In this document: positions 7,975 to 17,440 of the stretch, one piece after another
How positions within the stretch are numbered: the stretch's first letter is position 1
Layout of the letters: each line of letters opens with the position of its first letter
DNA from: HXMU1420-2 sp017643305
GTDB lineage: Bacteria > Pseudomonadota > Alphaproteobacteria > Rhodobacterales > Rhodobacteraceae
Length of the DNA: 64,000 nt
Direction: 5' to 3'
Assembly: GCA_965217135.1 (NCBI GenBank)
Contig: OZ244249.1
Coordinates: 4,216,001-4,280,000 of the forward strand
The notes under the pieces: generated by a model
The model's input: the letters and a program-made list of their open reading frames with translations, nothing else
What the model was told of the DNA's origin: nothing
Database searches by the model: none
Made by a program: the position numbers and the translations under genes

Positions 7975-8688
7975 TCACTCGGCCGATGCCTGCCGCATGA
8001 CCGCCGCCGCGCGTTTGCCAATCTCGTGAGACGCCTTGACCGATGGGTGGATCATGTCAACCGCGTGAAAGCTGCGGTCACCGCTGGGCACCATCCGTGC
8101 CACCGACAGGAAATGCACGCCATTCATTCCCTGCGCCATTCGCGCCAGTCGGCGCTCCAGCTCGTCCCCGTCATCCCGACAATGTTCGATGATCGACCCC
8201 ACACCAGGGCTGCGCAGATAGCCCAGATAAATCACCTGCGCCCCAGTCGCCCGCAGCTTGGCCACGTTCGACGGGATCACGCCCTGCGCCCCGTCTTGCG
8301 AAATCATCTTGTTCATCCGAGCCTCGCAGTTATCGCAGTTGCAGCCCAGCCAAAGATCATTTCCGCCACCGTTCAGCACAACCCAATCCCAGTCGCCTTT
8401 GACATACTGGCTGGAAATCTTCAGGCCCGCCGATCCGGTGATTGGCAAACTGTAAATTACATGCGCGCCTGATACCGCGCGACTCATTACCGGTTGGCTC
8501 AGTTCGTTGGCGATCACCTCTGGGATCGAATTTCCACCACCGCCATTCCAGGACATCATTGAATCGCCCATCGCCAGAATGCGCGGGGGCCCCATGGTGG
8601 TGTTCGGACCAACGGTCACACAGCCCACAACCAGGGCCAACAGACCCGCCAAAACAGATGCCAGTTTGAACTTGCTCGTACCGAACAT
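7975..8688 (-). CDS. SGNH/GDSL-hydrolase family lipoprotein
   Basis: 237 residues with a lipoprotein signal peptide ending LLALVVGC (lipidated Cys23). SGNH blocks follow: block I AMGDSMMSWNGG with nucleophile Ser43, a Gly in the VSGAH segment (block II), block III LNGGGNDLW with Asn, and block V DMIHPS with the catalytic Asp/His. A CNCDNCEARM segment with three Cys after block III is unusual. The fold hydrolyses esters, for instance acyl or acetyl groups on surface polysaccharide, at the inner face of the outer membrane or in the periplasm. It converges with rpsO across the rpsO terminator. Confidence 0.8.
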   Translation of the reverse strand: MFGTSKFKLASVLAGLLALVVGCVTVGPNTTMGPPRILAMGDSMMSWNGGGGNSIPEVIANELSQPVMSRAVSGAHVIYSLPITGSAGLKISSQYVKGDWDWVVLNGGGNDLWLGCNCDNCEARMNKMISQDGAQGVIPSNVAKLRATGAQVIYLGYLRSPGVGSIIEHCRDDGDELERRLARMAQGMNGVHFLSVARMVPSGDRSFHAVDMIHPSVKASHEIGKRAAAVMRQASAE

Positions 8689-8709
8689 GCCCTATCGTCC
8701 CTTTCAATT

Positions 8710-8749
8710 TCGCTCGTCACTTAAAATCTTCACTCGTCACTTAAAATCC
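8710..8749. repeat. 20-bp tandem duplication upstream of the SGNH gene
   Basis: TCGCTCGTCACTTAAAATCT is followed directly by TCACTCGTCACTTAAAATCC, two mismatches in 20. It lies 22-61 bp upstream of the SGNH lipoprotein start, where promoter or operator elements are expected. Confidence 0.7.
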
Positions 8750-8822
8750 GCCACATAAGATCAAAGCTTTGTGGTGAAACAGTGTCGAAACAAGCCAGTT
8801 TTCTGGAATTTCCCTGCAACAC

Positions 8823-9185
8823 CTGTGCACCACAGCCGGCACAACCAGCAATAATGCCTTCGTAGGGATCTTCGACAACAACGTAACCAGCAGCACCTAT
8901 GTCGATCAACCGCAGGCGGGCCCTGTGGCGAAATCAACGACAGTTAACTTTACGCCTATCACGACGACGCCAACGACTGGTTCATCTTGCGGGACATGCC
9001 CGAAAGCACCGCAAAAGACACCGACCTGATCCATGATCACACACAGACCGTATCGGCCTCAGCACCATCATAGGCGTAGCAGCTAGCAGCTTTACCCTCA
9101 TCAGCTCCGACGGAACAATGCGGACGACCGAGTTGTCGATCTCGGCGGGCTGCTCGCCCTGCCGGCTGGTGATTTCGTGCTCTGA
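8823..9185 (+). pseudogene. Probable eroded coding remnant (secreted protein-like)
   Basis: The 680-bp stretch between the SGNH gene and pnp has no intact gene. Protein-like text survives in three plus-strand frames, in order. From 8823 comes GTTSNNAFVGIFDNNVTSST, then from about 8953 YAYHDDANDWFILRDMPEST, and finally DRVVDLGGLLALPAGDFVL ending in TGA at 9183-9185. Composition and the closing motif resemble the C-terminus of secreted Asp/Gly-rich (RTX-like) proteins, but I cannot name the parent. Frameshifts and an in-frame TAG separate the pieces. The rest (9186-9255) shows nothing I recognise. Confidence 0.4.
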
Positions 9186-9255
9186 CCAAGCCATAAGCCA
9201 ATCGAGTATTCCCTTTTAGGCGAAACTAATGTAAGGGCCCGCCCATCTGAGACGT

Positions 9256-9355
9256 GGCGCCCGGACCCCGGCGCCGTGAGAGCAAGATGATGGGGTCGGC
9301 GGCAATGGGGCCGCTATGCAAAACGGGAGACCCCGGAGGGCCGGGGAGTGCTCCC
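9256..9355 (+). promoter_or_regulatory. Structured 5' leader of pnp (two hairpins)
   Basis: Upstream of pnp, GGCGCC at 9256-9261 pairs with GGCGCC at 9270-9275. A longer hairpin follows: GGGAG (9325-9329) with CTCCC (9351-9355) enclosing CCCCGG...CCGGGG (9331-9346). The second sits 15 bp before the pnp ATG. In enterobacteria PNPase represses its own mRNA after RNase III cuts a leader hairpin; the same logic is an inference here. Confidence 0.5.
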
Positions 9356-9370
9356 TCACAAGGACGTAAG

Positions 9371-11518
<2,148 letters not shown>

Positions 11519-11544
11519 TCGTCCGGTCTTCTTAACCAGATGCG

Positions 11545-11577
11545 AAGCCCCGCCAATCCGGCGGGGCTTTTCATTTT
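11545..11577 (+). terminator. Rho-independent terminator of pnp
   Basis: AAGCCCCGCC / GGCGGGGCTT stem with loop AATCC, then TTCATTTT. It begins 27 bp after the pnp stop. Confidence 0.88.
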
Positions 11578-11736
11578 CCATCCGTATTCAGTCGGTGCCT
11601 TAATGAACGGATCGACATAATCCTTTGGCATAAAGCCCTCGTTTAACCCGAAATCCAATCGCATCAGTGCGTCCAACTTCCCAACTCTCTCCCATGCAGC
11701 GTGGCGCTGCCTCACTTTTGAAACGGGAGACCCCAG

Positions 11737-12072
11737 ATGAAAAACCTGAAACCAATCGTTCTGTCCGACCTGATCCTTGCTGTGCCCGCCATCGCCACCG
11801 CCCAGTTCGGGTTGGGTGACACCATCGGCACCTCTGACGCCGATATTCGCTACGCTGGACACGCAGTTCGATCAGTGGGGGCTGGTGGCCGTGATTTCGA
11901 TCAAGGGTTTGTCGATCCCGGAGATCGCCACCATGCGCAACACAAGGGAAGGCACGGTCAAAGCCCAGAACGCCGCTGTTTACCGCAAAGCAGGCGCTCC
12001 GGTCGCCCGCAATTGCTGAGCCTGTTTATCGAAGACCTGATGACCGACAGCCTGGTGAAATCAGAAGACTGA
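11737..12072 (+). pseudogene. Chimeric fossil: exported-protein start joined to a decayed LuxR-type HTH
   Basis: An ATG at 11737 with GGGAG upstream opens a signal-peptide-like start (MKNLKPIVLSDLILAVPAIA) and GDTIGTSDADIRYA, resembling small PepSY-type exported proteins. From about 11852 the match switches, one frame over, to the end of a LuxR-family regulator: LDTQFDQWGL, then KGLSIPEIATMRNTREGTVK and AAVYRKAG. At about 11990 it returns to the first frame with RSGRPQLLSLFIEDLM. Relative to intact relatives about six residues (TPAERD-like) are missing after QWGL. At least two frameshifts and one deletion make it non-functional as a regulator. A short product of the first frame might still be made. 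The preceding 150 bp (11580-11730) show no gene I recognise. Confidence 0.65.
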
Positions 12073-12112
12073 GCCGCCTTTTCCAGGCGGTCGTTCTGGC
12101 GCATAAGGTACC

Positions 12113-12832
12113 ATGGACAGCATGATCATCCATCTCCCCAGCGCGATCTCCCGCGCAGCCCATGTGGCGAAGCTGTGTGATTTGTTGCCCAACGCGCAGG
12201 TGGTCGAAGCGGTAAACGGCGCCGACGCGATAGCCACGGGCGAAGGCCAACTGGCGGCGGGGCCAATCTGCGCGCCCCGCTATCCGTTTGCACTCAGCCC
12301 GGGCGAAGTTGGCTGTTTCCTGAGCCACCGGTCCTGCTGGCAACGGCTGGCAGAGAGCGACGCGGACTATGCGTTGATCGTGGAAGATGATTTTGACATC
12401 GACCCGGCGGCCTGGGCCCCCGCCCAGCGCCTTGTGCAGGCGCATGGAGACGCAGACAGCTACATCCGCCTGCCCGCCAAACCCCGCGAAAAACCAGTGC
12501 AGGTGATCGCGGAAGACACCGGTGCGCGCCTGTTCCTGCCGCGCAGGATCGGACTGCAGACCGTTGCGCAGGTGGTCGGACGAAATGCTGCAACCCGGCT
12601 GTTGGCAGCCAGTCCGCAGTTAGATAGGCCAGTTGATGCATTCCTGCAGATGCATTGGCACACTGGCCAGCCAATATACACGATCCTGCCCAGCGGGGTG
12701 CACGAACGGACCGCGGAACTGGGCGGATCTACGATCCAGTCTGCGACACCGGCCAAGGCGAAGCTCGCGCGTGAATTCAAACGCACGGTTTACCGAGCTA
12801 AGATCGCCGCCCGACCGCAAACCCCCAGATAA
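12113..12832 (+). CDS. Glycosyltransferase family 25 protein
   Basis: 239 residues. The opening MDSMIIHLPSAISRAAHV matches the family-25 strand that begins with an hhNL/hhHLP pattern and a following Arg. The central ALSPGEVGCFLSHRSCWQRL is the family signature, and IVEDDFDID (Glu91-Asp92-Asp93) is the expected nucleotide-sugar/metal-binding acidic cluster. Family members add galactose or related sugars to lipo-oligosaccharide. No membrane segment, so it is probably cytoplasmic at the inner membrane face. It stands alone between the LuxR fossil and a bidirectional terminator, which suggests an independently acquired surface-decoration gene. Confidence 0.85.
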   Translation: MDSMIIHLPSAISRAAHVAKLCDLLPNAQVVEAVNGADAIATGEGQLAAGPICAPRYPFALSPGEVGCFLSHRSCWQRLAESDADYALIVEDDFDIDPAAWAPAQRLVQAHGDADSYIRLPAKPREKPVQVIAEDTGARLFLPRRIGLQTVAQVVGRNAATRLLAASPQLDRPVDAFLQMHWHTGQPIYTILPSGVHERTAELGGSTIQSATPAKAKLAREFKRTVYRAKIAARPQTPR

Positions 12833-12867
12833 CCTTTTAAGGAGCGCCGGGATTTTTCACAAATTCC

Positions 12868-12898
12868 GGCCCGAAAAATCGATTTTTCGGGCCGTTTG
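12868..12898. terminator. Bidirectional Rho-independent terminator
   Basis: A perfect 26-bp palindrome, GGCCCGAAAAATC followed by GATTTTTCGGGCC (12868-12893). T-rich ends occur on both strands within and after the stem. It lies between the convergent GT25 and peroxiredoxin genes and can serve both. Confidence 0.8.
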
Positions 12899-12900
12899 TA

Positions 12901-13554
12901 TCAGCCCGGAAGCTTGGTCGTGCGCAGATAGGGGAAGTGGGTGGTGAACTCACCGTACTTGGCCGTGGCGTCTTCGTCACTGACTGCCGTCGGAATGACC
13001 ACATCACCGCCCGGGATCCAGTTGGCCGGGGTTGCGACATTTTCCTTGGCTGCGGTCTGCAGCCCGTCCAATGCGCGCAACACTTCGGCAAAGTTGCGGC
13101 CCACGTTCATCGGATAGGTCATGGATAGTTTCAGCTTTTTGTCCGGCCCAATGATGAACACCGACCGCACGGTTGCACTGTCATTCGGGGTCCGGCCATC
13201 GGGCAGGTAAGCCTCGGCAGGCAGCATGTCGAAGGCTTTGGAGACCGCCAGGCCATCATCGGCAATAATGGGAAAACCCGCCGTGGTCCCAGCGAAGCTT
13301 TCGATATCGCCCTTCCACTTGCGGTGATCTTCGACACCGTCGACGGACACGCCGACCACCTTGGTGCCCCGCACGGCCCATTCATCAGCCAGCTGTGACA
13401 CAGCGCCAAATTCGGTAGTGCAAACCGGCGTAAAATCCTTTGGGTGCGAAAACAGAATCGCCCAGCTGTCGCCAATCCAGTCGTGGAACTGAATCGTGCC
13501 CTGATCAGTTTCGGCTGTAAAATCGGGTACGGTGTCGTTGATACGCAAACCCAT
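12901..13554 (-). CDS. 1-Cys peroxiredoxin (Prx6-type)
   Basis: 217 residues from ATG 13554, preceded on its strand by GGAGACCACA; an upstream in-frame ATG would add four residues. The peroxidatic site is HPKDFTPVCTTEFG with Cys45; Thr42 and a downstream Arg complete the usual triad. No resolving Cys is seen, and the extended C-terminal domain (GDVVIPTAVSDEDA, then FTTHFPYLRTT) is that of the Prx6/1-Cys group. It reduces hydrogen peroxide or organic hydroperoxides in the cytoplasm. It is divergent from the aldehyde dehydrogenase, with 158 bp between the starts. Confidence 0.93.
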   Translation of the reverse strand: MGLRINDTVPDFTAETDQGTIQFHDWIGDSWAILFSHPKDFTPVCTTEFGAVSQLADEWAVRGTKVVGVSVDGVEDHRKWKGDIESFAGTTAGFPIIADDGLAVSKAFDMLPAEAYLPDGRTPNDSATVRSVFIIGPDKKLKLSMTYPMNVGRNFAEVLRALDGLQTAAKENVATPANWIPGGDVVIPTAVSDEDATAKYGEFTTHFPYLRTTKLPG

Positions 13555-13712
13555 TGTGGTCTCCATCTTTAAGGTTTCCCTGAACGCAATGTAAGCACCT
13601 CGGACGGTGTCTGCATCCCTCTCTTGCAGTTCCAGAGGACGGGTGACAATGTGCCGCCCGAACGGCCAGCCGAACGGCGCGGTGTTCGCTGCAATTTCCC
13701 GAGAGGACTGTC

Positions 13713-15152
13713 ATGCTCGAAAAGCGCGAATTCTATATCAATGGTCGATGGGTTGCTCCGTCTGCATCCAACGACTTCCAAGTTATCGACCCCTCGACCG
13801 AGGAACCCTGTGCGGTCATCTCCCTGGGCTCGGAGGCGGACACAAACGCCGCTGTGGCCGCCGCCAAAGCTGCGCTGCCGGAATGGATGGCCCGGCCAGC
13901 ATCGGAACGAATCGCGTTGGTAGCCAAGCTGCTGGAGCTTTATGCAGCGCGCAACGAAGACCTGGCGCAGGCGATCAGCATGGAAATGGGCGCACCGATC
14001 GATATGGCCCGCACACAGCAGTTTGGGGCTGGTGCATGGCATCTGAAAAACTTCCTGAAAGCTGCAGAGAATTTTGAGTTCGACCATGCGCTGAACGAAA
14101 AATCCCCGAACGACCGCATCATTCACGAAGCGGTGGGTGTCGCCGCCCTGATCACCCCTTGGAACTGGCCGATGAACCAGATCACGCTCAAGGTCGGCGC
14201 GGCCGCCGTAGCTGGGTGCACCATGGTGCTGAAACCGTCCGAACAAAGCCCGCTGAACGCCATGGTTTTTGCCGAACTAATGGACGAAGCCGGGTTCCCT
14301 GCCGGAGTATTCAATCTGGTCAACGGCGATGGACCAGGTGTCGGCACACAGCTGTCGGGACATCCGGACGTGGATATGGTCAGCTTCACTGGCTCCACCC
14401 GCGCCGGCCAGGCAATTTCCAAAAACGCGGCCAACACGCTCAAGCGCGTGCATCTGGAACTGGGCGGCAAGGGGGCCAACCTGATCTTTGCAGATGCAGA
14501 TGAAAAGGCCGTCAAGCGCGGCGTGCTGCACATGATGAACAACACGGGCCAGTCCTGCAACGCGCCCAGCCGTATGCTGGTGCAACGCCCGATCTACGAT
14601 CAGGCCGTTGAAACCGCCCGCGAAGTGGCCGAAGCCGTGACAGTCGGCAATGCCCATGATGAAGGGCGCCACATCGGCCCTGTCGTGAACGAAGTGCAGT
14701 GGAACAAGATCCAGGACCTGATCCAGAAGGGCATCGACGAAGGTGCACGCCTTGTCGCCGGGGGCACTGGGCGTCCGGACGGGCTAAACAAGGGCTTCTT
14801 TGTGAAACCCACGGTCTTTGCCGACGTCAACAACGACATGACCATCGCGCGCGAAGAAATCTTTGGCCCGGTTCTGTCGATCCTGCCCTTCGATACCGAA
14901 GAAGAGGCCGTGGCCATCGCCAATGACACGCCCTACGGGCTGACGAACTACGTCCAGTCCACAGATGGCGACCGGTGCAACCGGATGGCGCGGCAGTTGC
15001 GGTCCGGCATGGTCGAAATGAACGGCGCAGCGCGCTCGGCAGGCTCGCCTTTTGGCGGCATGAAGCAGTCCGGCAATGGCCGCGAAGGCGGTACCTGGGG
15101 CATTGAGGATTTCCTCGAAGTCAAAGCTGTTGGCGGCTGGGCCGCAGGCTGA
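13713..15152 (+). CDS. NAD(P)-dependent aldehyde dehydrogenase family protein
   Basis: 479 residues, full length. Landmarks are ITPWNWPMNQ (oxyanion Asn), VLKPSEQSPL (cofactor Lys), SFTGSTRAG (Rossmann contact), Glu249 in LELGGKGAN and nucleophile Cys282 in NNTGQSCNAPSR. The C-terminal EIFGPVLSILPF and FGGMKQSGNGREGG blocks are intact. It oxidises an aldehyde to the acid; the substrate cannot be read from sequence. A strong GAGAGGACTGTC precedes the ATG. It is separate from the DMGDH operon at 17.4 kb, so a role in formaldehyde or betaine aldehyde oxidation would be speculation. Confidence 0.92.
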   Translation: MLEKREFYINGRWVAPSASNDFQVIDPSTEEPCAVISLGSEADTNAAVAAAKAALPEWMARPASERIALVAKLLELYAARNEDLAQAISMEMGAPIDMARTQQFGAGAWHLKNFLKAAENFEFDHALNEKSPNDRIIHEAVGVAALITPWNWPMNQITLKVGAAAVAGCTMVLKPSEQSPLNAMVFAELMDEAGFPAGVFNLVNGDGPGVGTQLSGHPDVDMVSFTGSTRAGQAISKNAANTLKRVHLELGGKGANLIFADADEKAVKRGVLHMMNNTGQSCNAPSRMLVQRPIYDQAVETAREVAEAVTVGNAHDEGRHIGPVVNEVQWNKIQDLIQKGIDEGARLVAGGTGRPDGLNKGFFVKPTVFADVNNDMTIAREEIFGPVLSILPFDTEEEAVAIANDTPYGLTNYVQSTDGDRCNRMARQLRSGMVEMNGAARSAGSPFGGMKQSGNGREGGTWGIEDFLEVKAVGGWAAG

Positions 15153-15251
15153 TCCAGATCTGGCCGGGCGCGGTTCACTGCACCCGGCTGTTTGCCACCG
15201 CGTCCGATTGCGGCGGTGGACTTTGACATGGCGAGCAGGCAAAGCAGCGCC

Positions 15252-16091
15252 ATGATCATTTGCAGGCTCCATGGCAGGCTGGGCAACCAGATGTTCCAAT
15301 ACGCGGCAGCCCGCGCCATGTCGGCGCGACTGAGCGTTTCGGTGGCACTGGACCCGCGCGAAGCACTTGCAAAGGGCGAAGGGGTACTGACCCGCGTCTT
15401 CGACCTGCCATTATCAGACAGCCCCCGCCTGCCCCCTGCCCGTAAGAACCTGCCCGCCTACCTGCTCTGGCGCTGGCTGGGCCTATCGCCACGGTTCCGG
15501 CGCGAACAGCGCCTGGGCTATAATGCCGAAATCGAAAACTGGACCGCCCCTTGTTACTTGCACGGCTACTGGCAATCAGAACGCTATTTTGCCCAACAGG
15601 CCGATCTGATCCGCGCCGATTTCACCTTTCCTGATTTTACCAACAGCCAGAACGCCGACATGGCCGCCCGGATCGTGGAAACCAACGCCATCGCCCTGCA
15701 TGTCCGGCGCGGTGACTACCTCGCCCTCGGCCAGCACGCCGTGTGTGATGAGGCGTATTACCTGGCCGCCCTGGATATCGTTCGCGAGGGTATCAAAAAC
15801 CCCACTGTCTATGTCTTCTCGGATGACCCCGACTGGGCCAAAACTAACCTGCCGCTGCCATGTGAAAAGGTGGTGGTCGATTTCAACGGGCCAGAAACCG
15901 ACTTCGAGGACATGCGCCTGATGTCGCTATGTCAACATAACGTCATCGGCAATTCGTCGTTCTCGTGGTGGGCCGCCTGGCTGAATGCCAACCCCGACAA
16001 ACGGGTCGCAGGACCTGACAGGTGGTTTGGGGACTCGACGCTCAGCAACCCAGATATCCTGCCTGTGGGCTGGCTGCGCGTACCTGTCTAG
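15252..16091 (+). CDS. Family 11 glycosyltransferase (alpha-1,2-fucosyltransferase-like)
   Basis: 279 residues from ATG 15252; the frame is open to 15192, but the family begins with a hydrophobic strand plus GRLGNQMFQYAAARAM, which fits MIICRLHG. The GDP-fucose-binding block is IALHVRRGDYLALG (His150), followed by VYVFSDDPDWA and the C-terminal GNSSFSWWAAWLN. These three blocks define GT11. The product would transfer fucose or a similar 6-deoxyhexose to a surface glycan. It follows the aldehyde dehydrogenase by 99 bp and shares a CTAG double stop with the convergent rluA-type gene. Confidence 0.88.
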   Translation: MIICRLHGRLGNQMFQYAAARAMSARLSVSVALDPREALAKGEGVLTRVFDLPLSDSPRLPPARKNLPAYLLWRWLGLSPRFRREQRLGYNAEIENWTAPCYLHGYWQSERYFAQQADLIRADFTFPDFTNSQNADMAARIVETNAIALHVRRGDYLALGQHAVCDEAYYLAALDIVREGIKNPTVYVFSDDPDWAKTNLPLPCEKVVVDFNGPETDFEDMRLMSLCQHNVIGNSSFSWWAAWLNANPDKRVAGPDRWFGDSTLSNPDILPVGWLRVPV

Positions 16092-16741
16092 AAAGGCGTC
16101 TTGGCGCGGAAGATCATCGACACCCCGCCTTCGGGGTTTTTCAGCCGCAGTTCTTCTGCATGCAACATCATGCGGGGATAGTCGCCCGCCGTTTCAGGCG
16201 CATACAGCGGATCGCCCAGAATCGGGTGCCCTAAGGCCAGCATATGCACCCGCAACTGGTGGCTGCGCCCAGTCTTGGGCATCAGCCGTACCCGCGTTTC
16301 AACGTCGGTGGCCCGTACAACCCGCCAGTCGGTTACCGCCGGCTTCCCCGTGTCATGACACACTTTCTGCAGCGGTCGGTTCGGCCAGTCCACGATCAAC
16401 GGCAAATCCACGGTCCCGGTCTTCTCTGCAATTCGGCCCGCCACGCGCGCCACGTAAACCTTTTTGGTATAGCGTTTTTCAAACTGCAGCCCCAGATGCC
16501 GCTGCGCATGCGGGGTCAAGCCAAATACCATGACACCGGATGTGTCCCGGTCCAGCCGATGCACCAGCAACGCCTCGGGAAACGCTGACTGTACGCGCGA
16601 CAGCATGCAATCGGCCAGATGCGCGCCCTTGCCAGGCACACTCAGCAACCCGTGCGGTTTGTTGACCACGAGAAGCTGGGCGTCTTCGTGGATCACCTCC
16701 AGCGGGACATCAGGGGGGGTGTATTCAGTCGACACGCTCAT
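16088..16741 (-). CDS. RluA-family pseudouridine synthase
   Basis: 217 residues. The catalytic Asp is in LVHRLDRDTSGVMVFG, the RluA-family signature. KKVYVARVAG and PKTGRSHQLRVHMLALGHPILGDPLY are the other conserved blocks. No S4 domain precedes the catalytic domain, so it is nearer RluA or TruC than RluC/D. The target uridines (23S rRNA position 746 / tRNA 32, or tRNA 65) cannot be decided by eye. The stop codon shares CTAG with the convergent fucosyltransferase gene. Confidence 0.9.
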   Translation of the reverse strand: MSVSTEYTPPDVPLEVIHEDAQLLVVNKPHGLLSVPGKGAHLADCMLSRVQSAFPEALLVHRLDRDTSGVMVFGLTPHAQRHLGLQFEKRYTKKVYVARVAGRIAEKTGTVDLPLIVDWPNRPLQKVCHDTGKPAVTDWRVVRATDVETRVRLMPKTGRSHQLRVHMLALGHPILGDPLYAPETAGDYPRMMLHAEELRLKNPEGGVSMIFRAKTPF

Positions 16742-16882
16742 GCACGGCTGGTGGCACAGAAGCGGTCAAACTTCCAGCCCGCCCACCGCGCGTGACGGCC
16801 CGTCAGGCTTGCCGTGCACAAGGGCGATGGGCCATGTTCCCCCAAACCGCACTGCAAGCGCGGGTTAGACAGGGAAAAAACG

Positions 16883-17308
16883 ATGAGCTTTGAAAACCTC
16901 CACCCGACAATTGCCGAGATGCTGGACGTGGTCGCAGCGGGTGACGAAACGGCGATCGGCCCGCTGCTGTCCGAAGACGTCCGCTTCCAGCCACCCACCT
17001 ACTGGGCCACATGGACGGGGCGTGAACCCGTTGCCGCCGTTCTTGGCCATGTCGGCGCAGTGTTTTCCGATTTCCGCTATCGCCGGATCATGGGTGACGG
17101 CAATGATTGGGCTTTGGAGTTTCAATGCAAGGTCGGCGATCTGGATGCCGTGGGCGTTGACCTCATTACGATTGGTGAGGAAGGACTGATCGAAAACTTT
17201 GAGGTCGTGATGCGACCGCACAAATCGGTGAGCGCGTTGCGCGACGCGATGAACAAACGCGTCATGACCGACGCGCGGTTCCTGAAATTCAAGGAAGCAC
17301 TGAGCTAA
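16883..17308 (+). CDS. NTF2-like small protein
   Basis: 141 residues from ATG 16883, just after AGGGAAAAAACG; the frame is open to 16814 without family support. The SnoaL/NTF2-like fold is suggested by the first helix (HPTIAEMLDVVAAGD), LLSEDVRFQPPTYWATWTGR, WALEFQCKVGDLDAVGVDLI and EEGLIENFEVVMRP. Similar proteins are annotated as nuclear transport factor 2 family. Unknown function; no partner gene. It is divergent from the RluA-type gene (141-bp gap without recognisable gene) and convergent with the DMGDH operon. Confidence 0.78.
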   Translation: MSFENLHPTIAEMLDVVAAGDETAIGPLLSEDVRFQPPTYWATWTGREPVAAVLGHVGAVFSDFRYRRIMGDGNDWALEFQCKVGDLDAVGVDLITIGEEGLIENFEVVMRPHKSVSALRDAMNKRVMTDARFLKFKEALS

Positions 17309-17440
17309 GGCACCTCAATGGCTCAGCGCGTGTGAAAAGTCCCGCATCCAGGGATCGGACCCCCCGATCCAGTTAATCTCCGCACGCCGTTGCATATGCA
17401 CCGTACACCGGTTTCGCACGCGAAACCCACGCAACCACGC

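Noticed and set aside
16738..16998. 86-codon minus-strand frame whose TGA overlaps the rluA ATG
   Set aside because: Overlap looks like coupling, but most of the frame is antisense to the NTF2-like gene and the remainder matches nothing I know.
17321..17440. 40 open codons in frame after the DMGDH-B stop, suggesting read-through
   Set aside because: The protein already ends at the family's usual C-terminus and no read-through context or conservation is known.
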